Assembly (NCBI GenBank): GCA_947448685.1
Contig: CANFOP010000003.1
Coordinates: 1-54,554, forward strand
Length of the DNA: 54,554 bases
Source: Chitinophagaceae bacterium
GTDB lineage: Bacteria > Bacteroidota > Bacteroidia > Chitinophagales > Chitinophagaceae
Direction of reading: 5' to 3'
Shown: positions 37,615 to 45,580 of the stretch, piece after piece
How the letters are laid out: each line of letters begins with the position of its first letter
Numbering within the stretch: position 1 is the first letter of the stretch
Program-made: the position numbers and the translations under genes
The notes under the pieces: generated by a model
The model's input: the letters and a program-made list of their open reading frames with translations, nothing else
What the model was told of the DNA's origin: nothing
Database searches by the model: none

Positions 37615-38013
37615 ATGAACCAGTCAAAACTCAAGCAATATCGCTATGATATTGAAATGTGGAAAAGAGCATTATTAAATGCTCAACAAGAAAATGCTAT
37701 TTTAAAAACCCGATTGGCAGAATTCTCTACCACGCTCCAAGGTAAAAAATACATTGATCTGTTAGAATACCAACAAAACAGTCTTATCAGCATAGATAAT
37801 ATATTTTCCATCTTTAGAAACGATATCTATCATTACAACCTTTCGATTGAAAAAGAAATTTCGATTGCTGAAGATCAACCAGAACTAAAACTTTCTCAAC
37901 ATCAAAAAATGAGCAACGAAATAGAGGTAATTGAGTACACATTCAACAAATCGAAATTTCAATTCATTAACTTTATCAATGAAATACTGACTAAAAAAAA
38001 TGAGGCTAATTAA
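37615..38013 (+). CDS. Hypothetical coiled-coil-like protein
   Basis: 132 aa ORF with ATG, no overlap except 8 bp at its 3' end with the convergent gene; N-terminal heptad-like region LLNAQQENAILKTRLAEF. Confidence 0.7.
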   Translation: MNQSKLKQYRYDIEMWKRALLNAQQENAILKTRLAEFSTTLQGKKYIDLLEYQQNSLISIDNIFSIFRNDIYHYNLSIEKEISIAEDQPELKLSQHQKMSNEIEVIEYTFNKSKFQFINFINEILTKKNEAN

Positions 38014-39064
38014 TCATTCCCTCGAGCTTTTTGTCATTAATGATGGATATATATCCGTCTTTTATATCTATTAATTTTTCGCTTTTGAAATCACTCAACG
38101 TTCGAATCAAAGATTCTGTTGCGGTACCGGCTATTGTTGCCAAATTTTCTCTGCTGATATCTATTCTGAAATTATCGTTCTCCTGAGTGTGATATTTATT
38201 TTTTAAAACTACTAGGGCGTCTGCTACTTTTTTTCTAAGCGAATTATAAGCGAGACTCAGTAAATGGTGTTCTTTATCTGAGATGTTTTTTGCCAGTAAT
38301 GATATGAATTTTTGCGCTACTTCGCGACTGTTTTTGAGCAAATCTTCAAACTCTTTTTTAGGTATAAGAGCCAATTCACATTCATCAATCGCTTCAGCAG
38401 TTTCTCTGTATAGTCCGCCCTGTAATAAAGCTATGTGTCCTAAAAAATCACCGGCCGAGTAAAGGTCTGTTACCAATTCTTTTCCATCATCGTTCGATTT
38501 AAATGTTTTTACTTTTCCTTTTAATACATAGTATAGCTGAATTGGATGATTACCTTCCGTATAAATGACTTGTTTCTTTTTATACTTGTTGATACTCCTG
38601 TGTTCTGTCAATGATTTAATTGGGTCCCCAAAAGACATTTCATTGATCATCTGACTAATACCATCTGCATCAGGCGTAAAATCTTTTTTTAGTATTTCAA
38701 TTTTTTTAAGTCTTCTGTCTATCGCGTTTAACAACTCTGTACTGTCAAAAGGTTTGGAAATATAATCATCCGCCCCAAGGTCCATTCCTTTTCTAAAGTC
38801 ACTTCTGTCTGTCTTGGCAGTCAAAAAAATGAATGGCGTGTTTTTAATCAATTCGTTTTTTTGAATGGCATGCAATACTCCGTATCCATCCAGCAAAGGC
38901 ATCATAATATCGCAAATAATCAAATCGGGCTTTACTTCAATTGCCTTTTCTACACCATCTTTTCCATTGGATGCGGTATAAACATTATACATCGCAAGTT
39001 CTAAAATTTCAGCCGTGTTTTCTCTGATTTCGTCATTGTCTTCAATCAATAAAAGTGTTTTCAT
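38006..39064 (-). CDS. Receiver domain fused to cyclic-nucleotide-binding and Crp-type HTH domains
   Basis: 352 aa; LLIEDNDEIRENT, PDLIICDIMMPLLDG, GADDYISKPF; then VLKGKVKTFKSNDDGKELVTDLYSAGDFLGHIALLQ; then DISRENLATIAGTATESLIRTLSDFKSEKLIDI. Confidence 0.93.
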   Translation of the reverse strand: MKTLLLIEDNDEIRENTAEILELAMYNVYTASNGKDGVEKAIEVKPDLIICDIMMPLLDGYGVLHAIQKNELIKNTPFIFLTAKTDRSDFRKGMDLGADDYISKPFDSTELLNAIDRRLKKIEILKKDFTPDADGISQMINEMSFGDPIKSLTEHRSINKYKKKQVIYTEGNHPIQLYYVLKGKVKTFKSNDDGKELVTDLYSAGDFLGHIALLQGGLYRETAEAIDECELALIPKKEFEDLLKNSREVAQKFISLLAKNISDKEHHLLSLAYNSLRKKVADALVVLKNKYHTQENDNFRIDISRENLATIAGTATESLIRTLSDFKSEKLIDIKDGYISIINDKKLEGMIN

Positions 39065-39248
39065 GTATGTATTTGTTTTAGTTTCTGGTTTGATGCTTTT
39101 ACTTTTTAATCACACTATACCCCTGTACCTCAGTTTAACAGAACTGATGTTTTGTTGTAATGATGGTGAGTTTCTTTTAAGGATTAGAAGGTTTATCGTA
39201 GTTGGTCTTCTTTAACTTGTAAAGAAGAAAAAAACAGATGAAGGATAA

Positions 39249-40919
39249 TCAACAGTTTTCATAGTGTAAAGAAGCTGCATTTAAAGATTCTTTGTGATTG
39301 GGTAATTTGATTTTAAATTCTGTTCCGATATTCAGTTGACTTTCAAATTCCAATGTGCCATTCAAACGTTCAACATATTTTGAAACGATATGCATTCCCA
39401 AACCGGTTCCCTGAATGTTTACCGCATTGGCGCCTCTGTAAAATCTTTCCATCAGATGCTTCTTGTCATCTTCAGAAATTCCAATGCCATTGTCTTTTAC
39501 GGATATTTTAATACAATCATTTTCAATTGCAGAGTCAATTACAATAATTGAATTTTCCGGAGAAAATTTTATAGCATTTGAAATCAGATTTATTAAAATG
39601 TTGCTTAGTAAAGAACTGTCTGAATAAACAACATTATCTCCATTGTGAGAATACTTGATTTTTTGACCATCTTTAATATTTGAATTCAAATCTTGAATAA
39701 GAGACTGGGATAATTTACTGATGTCAAACTCAGAAAACTTAATCGGAATCTTCCCTTCCTCAATTTTTCCAACATTTAAAAAATCATTTAAAATATCAGA
39801 CAGCAAACTAACAGAGGACACAATCCTGTTGATATGTTTGTCTCTTTTTGCCTGTTCTTCTGTACGTGTGTATTTGCTGATAAGGCAAGCAGATGAAAGT
39901 ATTGTACTTAAGGGGGTTCTGAACTCATGTGATGCAATAGAAACAAAACGAGTCTTAAGTTCTCCCAACTCTCTTTCTTTATTCAGGGATTCCTGAAGAT
40001 TTTTTTCTATCAATTTTCTGTCAGTAATATCAATGGCAAATGCCAGATAACCTGTTATTTCTTTTCCTTTATCTAAAATAGGTGTTATGGTAACAGATGC
40101 TATCACAGAAGAACCGTCCTTTTTTATTATGCTGCATTCTATATCATGAAAAAGATTCCTCTCCGATTTGATTTTGATTAATTCAAAATCATTATCAATA
40201 TTTAACCCGAATTCCCGGAAAAACTGATTTCGGTATTGTTGAATATCGGACTTGTCGATAAATATAAAAGGGGTTTCTTTATCAACAATCTCTTCTTTTG
40301 TGTAACCGGTAATATGAGTTGCTTCTGGATTGAAAAACTTTATAATACCTTCCTTATTTGTTACCATGAGCATAACAGCCGCATTGTCAAGAATAGCATT
40401 TTGGTATAACAAAGACAATTCAAGTTTTTCATTCAACTCTTCCAGTGTTTTATTGGCTTTTATCAGTTCTTTGTTTTTTCTATCATTATCTATTTCCAGC
40501 GCACTGTATTTTTTTTGAATATTAAGATGCTCTTTTGCTTTTAATGAAACATCTTTAATATACATGATTATTTGCTTTTGCTCATCTGATTCATAATTTA
40601 TCACACAGATATCAGCAGGAAATTCAATCCCATCTTTCTTTTTTCCAACAGCTTCAAATTCTTCGTCTATAAAATCATATTGGAAAACATTGCATGTAAT
40701 ATCATTTTCCGGAAACTTTGTCGAATCAACAATTGAAGGGATAAGGATAGATATATTTCGATGCAGAAAATCTTTTTCATCATAACCGAAAAGACTTTGG
40801 GTAAAGGGGCTGACAGAAAGTATTTTACCTTGCGCATTTATTAAAACAACAGCCTTTTTTGTATTTTTAAAAAAAACGCCGAAATCTATTTTTTCAATCG
40901 ATGTATTTACAGTGTTCAT
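39249..40919 (-). CDS. PAS-domain sensor histidine kinase (HisKA + HATPase)
   Basis: 556 aa; RFVSIASHEFRTPLSTILSSACLIS, NLISNAIKFSPENSIIVI, KDNGIGISEDDKKHLMERFYRG, GTGLGMHIVSKYVERLNG. Confidence 0.95.
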   Translation of the reverse strand: MNTVNTSIEKIDFGVFFKNTKKAVVLINAQGKILSVSPFTQSLFGYDEKDFLHRNISILIPSIVDSTKFPENDITCNVFQYDFIDEEFEAVGKKKDGIEFPADICVINYESDEQKQIIMYIKDVSLKAKEHLNIQKKYSALEIDNDRKNKELIKANKTLEELNEKLELSLLYQNAILDNAAVMLMVTNKEGIIKFFNPEATHITGYTKEEIVDKETPFIFIDKSDIQQYRNQFFREFGLNIDNDFELIKIKSERNLFHDIECSIIKKDGSSVIASVTITPILDKGKEITGYLAFAIDITDRKLIEKNLQESLNKERELGELKTRFVSIASHEFRTPLSTILSSACLISKYTRTEEQAKRDKHINRIVSSVSLLSDILNDFLNVGKIEEGKIPIKFSEFDISKLSQSLIQDLNSNIKDGQKIKYSHNGDNVVYSDSSLLSNILINLISNAIKFSPENSIIVIDSAIENDCIKISVKDNGIGISEDDKKHLMERFYRGANAVNIQGTGLGMHIVSKYVERLNGTLEFESQLNIGTEFKIKLPNHKESLNAASLHYENC

Positions 40920-41011
40920 GGTTGGTCGGAATTAAGTTTAGTTGTTTAAAAAAAACTTATTGATCAGTAAATTAACATTTTATACTGAACCAAAAAGACA
41001 AATAAATAACT

Positions 41012-41062
41012 GTGTAGTTTTTTCGAAAAACCGTGTAGTTTTAGATTATTTCCGTGTTTTTA
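41012..41062. repeat. Phased direct repeats GTGTAGTTTT / GTGTAGTTTT / GTGTTTTTA at 21-bp spacing
   Basis: Units begin at 41012, 41033 and 41054; the second and third are both preceded by CC. Confidence 0.7.
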
Positions 41063-41135
41063 TTTTGAGTTGTTGTATAATCATTAAAAAATCAAATTGA
41101 TTTGTTATTTTGTAGTTGTATTAATGTACTAGCGA

Positions 41136-43031
41136 ATGAAATATATTTCACTTAAAGTCACCGAGTTGATGTCAGTCATGAAGGGATTCCATTTGAAATG
41201 GAAGATGATGGTCATGTTGACAGTTGTTTGTATGGTTTTTTATACCAATAGTTGTTTTAATGATTATTGTTTGGATGATGTGATGGTAATCACAGAAAAC
41301 ACGAACACGCTGAAAGGATTTGAGGGAATTGAAGAGCATTTTACAAAAGACTATCTGTACGGATTTATGCACAAGGAAAGCCAAAGTGCCTTAAGTCCCT
41401 GGAGGCCGTTGTCATTGATTTCTTTTTCCATTGAAGTTGGCATGATGGGAATCAATCATCCTGCATACAGCCACATGATAAACGTCTTGTTGTATATATT
41501 TATAACCATCCTCTTATTTACTTTACTTTCTGAGTATTTATTAAAAGATTATTGGATTGCATTTTTTGCCGCTTTGTTGTTTGCTATTCACCCTATTCAC
41601 ACGGAGGTAGTCTCTAATATAAAAAGTCGGGATGAATTACTTTGTCTGATAACCATCCTCTCTTCCTTACATTTATTATGGAGATATTTAAACGCCAGAA
41701 AAAAAAGGACATTGTTTTGTTCATTGCTGCTGTTTTTTATGTCTCTTCTCTCCAAAGAAAACGCTATTACATTCGTTGCAGGCATTCCAATTATGCTTTA
41801 TTTTTTTTCTGACTTGAAGAAAAATAAAATCATTGCAATGTCATGCTGGTATTGGGTGGTGGCATTTATATATTTAGTTATTCGGTTGTATATTCTCAAG
41901 CATAATAACTTGGGAGATGATAGCACGAATGACGGATTCCTGATTATCAACTATCCTTTTCTATTTGCAGAAGGAAATGAGGCTTTCTTTACAAAAATAT
42001 TCATCCTTCTAAAATATCTGCAATTACTGGTATTTCCCAATCCACTTTGTTTTGACTATTCATATAATCAGATACCTTACGTTAACCAAAACAACTTATT
42101 CGTATGGTTGTCTTTTTTAACATACGGCTTCATGATTTTCTATGCAATCAAGCATTTTAAAAAGAAACATATACTTTCTTTTTGCATTTTACTTTTTTTG
42201 ATTACATTCTCATTGGCCACTAATTTATTTTTTGACATTGCAGTTACCATTGGAGAAAGGCTCTTATTCATCCCATCTGTATTTTTTTGTATAGCCATTG
42301 CGTATATCGGAAATCTGACTTTTTCATCCATAGAAAATAAAATATCGGTCAGTAAAAAAACACTTACTTTATTATTCATCATTCCTATAACAACTCTTTC
42401 TGCATATAAGGTAATCAACAGAAACAAAGACTGGAAAGATACAGACACATTGAACTTTGCTGATTACCCAAAAGCATCTAACAGTGTAAGAATGAACGAT
42501 GCATTGGGCAATTATTATTTAAGAAAAGTTGAATCAAAAAAATTAACGCCTGCTGAAGAAGTGAATTATATCAATAAAGCCATTCCATATTATAAAAAAG
42601 CAATTTCGTTATACCCTGCTTTTGAAAACGACCTGATCAATATCGCCATTTGCTATGATAAACTGGGAAACCTTTCGATGTCTGAATTGTACTGGAATAA
42701 ACTAAAAGAAGTTGCACCAAACAATCCACACTTGAAAGATTATAACAACCATCAAGCAGGAGTGAATATTTTGAAAGGCATCCAATTCAATGAACAAAAC
42801 AATTTTGATTCTTCTTACTTCTATTTGTCAAAGGGAATCAAAATGGCCATGTATGATGATTCAGTTACAGTTCAGGCATATTATCATATTGCAGGTCTTT
42901 ATTACAAAACAGGTAAGTATAGGGAAGCGCATGATGCGCTCGGTAAAGTACTTGCATTGGATCCTAACAATAAAACTGCGCAAATGGGCTATCAGAGCTG
43001 TGAAGAAATTCTGAAAAATAAAAATAAATGA
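41136..43031 (+). CDS. Polytopic membrane protein with C-terminal TPRs, TMTC/GT-C-like
   Basis: 631 aa; multiple TM segments, FNDYCLDDVMVI, LFAIHPIHTEVVSNIKSRDELL, LLSKENAITF; C-terminal TPR-like repeats. Confidence 0.8.
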   Translation: MKYISLKVTELMSVMKGFHLKWKMMVMLTVVCMVFYTNSCFNDYCLDDVMVITENTNTLKGFEGIEEHFTKDYLYGFMHKESQSALSPWRPLSLISFSIEVGMMGINHPAYSHMINVLLYIFITILLFTLLSEYLLKDYWIAFFAALLFAIHPIHTEVVSNIKSRDELLCLITILSSLHLLWRYLNARKKRTLFCSLLLFFMSLLSKENAITFVAGIPIMLYFFSDLKKNKIIAMSCWYWVVAFIYLVIRLYILKHNNLGDDSTNDGFLIINYPFLFAEGNEAFFTKIFILLKYLQLLVFPNPLCFDYSYNQIPYVNQNNLFVWLSFLTYGFMIFYAIKHFKKKHILSFCILLFLITFSLATNLFFDIAVTIGERLLFIPSVFFCIAIAYIGNLTFSSIENKISVSKKTLTLLFIIPITTLSAYKVINRNKDWKDTDTLNFADYPKASNSVRMNDALGNYYLRKVESKKLTPAEEVNYINKAIPYYKKAISLYPAFENDLINIAICYDKLGNLSMSELYWNKLKEVAPNNPHLKDYNNHQAGVNILKGIQFNEQNNFDSSYFYLSKGIKMAMYDDSVTVQAYYHIAGLYYKTGKYREAHDALGKVLALDPNNKTAQMGYQSCEEILKNKNK

Positions 43032-43073
43032 TTGAACTGTCGAAGATGGCTGAATGTATAATCAATAAAACAA

Positions 43074-44150
43074 TTATTTCACATCAAAATCAATCACCAC
43101 TTTATCTGTGGTAGGATGAGCTTGACATGTTAATATGAAACCTTGCTCAATCTCCTCTTCTTCCAAAGCATAATTAACATCCATTCGAACATTACCTTCT
43201 AAAAGTTTTGCTCTGCAAGTACAACAAACACCACCCTTGCAGGCATAAGGCAAATCTGCGCCTTGTTTCAAAGCCTCATCTAAAATACTATTACCCTTAT
43301 ATGACAAATCAAACATGAAAGACCTTCCATCAAGATTTACAGTGATACTGCTTTTTACGCCCGATGAAACTTCATCATTAGAAGATTCCATCACTTTCAC
43401 AGATTGGACGGGGGCATTAAACAATTCAAAATGCAACTTGCTTTTATCAAGTCCATTCTGAGTCAAAAAATCAGAAGATGACGAAATCATAGTTTCGGGT
43501 CCGCATAAATATGCTGCATCAAATGCACTGAAATCTATAATTTTTTGTAAGGCTTTTAATTTTTCTTCATTAATCCTTCCATGAAATAAATCCATGTCTG
43601 TTTTTTCCCTGCTTAATATATTTATAAAGGAAAATCGCTCCATGTATTTATTTTTCAAGCTTTCCAATTCTTCAAAAAAAATGATGGAACTTCTGCTTTT
43701 GCTTCCGTATATTAATGTAATCTTGCTGTTGGGCTGTACATATAGGGTATGTTTGATAATGGAAATAATCGGTGTTATTCCACTTCCTGCAGCCATGGCA
43801 AGATAGTTTCCATTTTTATCAGGAAGCAAGTGGGCATTAAATTTTCCTGCAGGAGGCATCACCTCAAGCATGTCTCCTTTTGCAAGATGCTCATTGGCAT
43901 ATGTTGAAAACAAACCGCCCTCTACTTTCTTGATGGCAACTTTTAACTGATTTTCGTAAGGTGCTTTACATATTGAATAAGACCTTCTTACTTCATTTCC
44001 CTGAATTGTTTTTTTAATCGTAATGTTTTGTCCCTCTTTATAATTGAAAACAGATTCCAATTCTGCGGGAACATCGAAACAAATTGAAACACAATCCGGC
44101 GTCTCTTTGATGACTTCTTTAATTTTTAATTGATAAAACTGATATGCCAT
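43074..44150 (-). CDS. PaaE-like ferredoxin-NADPH reductase with C-terminal 2Fe-2S domain
   Basis: 358 aa; RRSYSICKAPYENQLKVAIKKVEGGLFSTYAN, MAAGSGITPIISIIK, CKGGVCCTCRAKLLEGNV. Confidence 0.9.
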   Translation of the reverse strand: MAYQFYQLKIKEVIKETPDCVSICFDVPAELESVFNYKEGQNITIKKTIQGNEVRRSYSICKAPYENQLKVAIKKVEGGLFSTYANEHLAKGDMLEVMPPAGKFNAHLLPDKNGNYLAMAAGSGITPIISIIKHTLYVQPNSKITLIYGSKSRSSIIFFEELESLKNKYMERFSFINILSREKTDMDLFHGRINEEKLKALQKIIDFSAFDAAYLCGPETMISSSSDFLTQNGLDKSKLHFELFNAPVQSVKVMESSNDEVSSGVKSSITVNLDGRSFMFDLSYKGNSILDEALKQGADLPYACKGGVCCTCRAKLLEGNVRMDVNYALEEEEIEQGFILTCQAHPTTDKVVIDFDVK

Positions 44151-44153
44151 TGT

Positions 44154-44747
44154 TTATATTTTTATCAGGCCATACAATAAATGACTGACCATATTATTTT
44201 CAAGTTGTTTTCTGTCGCTCGTTTTTTTGTGTCTGTACCAAAATTCCACCCCTCTTACCGCAGAAAGGATGGTAAGCACTACCACTGAAGAGTCTATGGG
44301 CCTTAGTTCCTTTTTTTTAATTCCTTGGTTTACCAACTCTGTAAGTCTGGTTTCATAAAATTTACGTTGTTGTAAAAAATTGCTTATGAAAGGATCTTCA
44401 AGCTGTCTCCATTCATGATTGGCAACATATACTTCATCATAATGATCTTGCATCATATTGATATGAAAACGGATAATGTTTTCCAACTTCTGTACAATAC
44501 TATTGGGCTTCTTTTCTATTTCACTTAAATGAATGCTGAAATCATTCGCTATTTTAAAACAAATCAATTGCAACAACTCTCCTTTTGATCCAATATGATT
44601 ATATAAACTGGACGCTTCTACTCCAATTGTTTCCGCCAACTCTCTCATAGAGGTTGCTGCAAAACCTTTTTTTCTAAACAAAACAGCCGCTTTTTTTACA
44701 ATCACGTCTTTTTTAGAAATATTTTTACTGGAAACAATTTTAGCCAC
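44154..44747 (-). CDS. TetR/AcrR family regulator; probable GTG start
   Basis: 197 aa; KKAAVLFRKKGFAATSMRELAETIGVEASSLYNHIGSKGELL. Confidence 0.93.
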   Translation of the reverse strand: MAKIVSSKNISKKDVIVKKAAVLFRKKGFAATSMRELAETIGVEASSLYNHIGSKGELLQLICFKIANDFSIHLSEIEKKPNSIVQKLENIIRFHINMMQDHYDEVYVANHEWRQLEDPFISNFLQQRKFYETRLTELVNQGIKKKELRPIDSSVVVLTILSAVRGVEFWYRHKKTSDRKQLENNMVSHLLYGLIKI

Positions 44748-44860
44748 AATTTCAATTTTTGTACAAAACTAATGGTTATTCTATGAATGACAACAGCCAA
44801 AATCCAACGTGGTTTGTGTATGTATTGTATGAATAAATTTATTTTTATGAATTAGTTCAT

Positions 44861-44885
44861 AAAAAAAGGAATCTGACGATTCCTT
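44861..44885 (-). terminator. Rho-independent terminator downstream of the HNH-like gene
   Basis: Stem AAGGAATC-TGAC-GATTCCTT (44866-44885) preceded on the + strand by an A7 run, giving a T tract on the minus strand. Confidence 0.8.
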
Positions 44886-44931
44886 AATATTTTCAAAGCA
44901 ATGCTTTTATTCTTATTCTCCTGATGGCTTG

Positions 44932-45495
44932 CTATTTAACGCTTCCCCAATTTTCTCCGCTTTTGATTCTGTATAAGGTCATTTCACTAACCTTGTATTT
45001 TTCAGCCATTTGTTTGTAGGTCAATTTTCTTTTAGGATTATTGATCATTCCTTTGATTGTTTTTACCTGACTTAACGTAAGTTTCAATCCAACACCCCTG
45101 CTTGCCTGTTGTTTTTTATATGCAATTTTAAGCGGACTTTTTTGTTGATGTGCTGCAACATCTTCAGCCGTTGCCCATTTTAAATTTGTAGCATTATTAT
45201 CAGATTTTTTATGATTCTTATGAATTACAAATTTTTCCTTAGGTGATTTTTTATTGCAAAATAATTTGGCTACCTCTCTGTGAATGTAAATAGTACCTCC
45301 CCCTTTTTCTACATGTAGGTTCAATGTCCTGTAACCGGAGGTAAGGGAACCATTTAAAAGGACGCCGTCCTCCATTACTGATACAATATAACTGGCTGAA
45401 CGTCCATGATTCGAAATCGCATATTTCTTCCTTAAGCTTTTGGAGCCGGGAAATTGCAATTGTTTCCAAATTTCTCCGGGAATTTTCTTAATCAT
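44932..45495 (-). CDS. Lone HNH (NUMOD4-like) endonuclease-type protein with C-terminal HTH-like segment
   Basis: 187 aa from ATG at 45495: IPGEIWKQLQFPGSKSLRKKYAISNHGRSASY, YIHREVAKLFCNKKSPKEKFVIHKNHKKSDNNATNLKWATAEDVAAH, LTYKQMAEKYKVSEMTLYRIKSGENW. The 58-aa upstream extension in the ORF track overlaps ligA and looks spurious. Confidence 0.75.
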   Translation of the reverse strand: MIKKIPGEIWKQLQFPGSKSLRKKYAISNHGRSASYIVSVMEDGVLLNGSLTSGYRTLNLHVEKGGGTIYIHREVAKLFCNKKSPKEKFVIHKNHKKSDNNATNLKWATAEDVAAHQQKSPLKIAYKKQQASRGVGLKLTLSQVKTIKGMINNPKRKLTYKQMAEKYKVSEMTLYRIKSGENWGSVK

Positions 45496-45497
45496 TG

Positions 45498-45559
45498 TAC
45501 TAGGTTTTAAATTGTTAGTTTTGGATTTAGAGATCCGCTTCGTCAAAAGAGACCTAGTA
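45498..45559 (-). promoter_or_regulatory. Long-range stem enclosing the leader of the HNH-like gene
   Basis: Perfect 8-bp inverted repeat TACTAGGT / ACCTAGTA (46-nt interior) with an internal mini-hairpin GGAT-CTCTAA-ATCC; distal arm ends 2 nt before the ATG. Confidence 0.5.
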
Positions 45560-45580
45560 TAAATATAAGAAAATAAATTA

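Noticed and set aside
39206-39228. Hairpin TCTTCTTTA-ACTTG-TAAAGAAGA between kinase and regulator
   Set aside because: 9-bp stem but AT-rich, and no T tract on the minus (transcribed) strand; not convincing as a terminator or operator.
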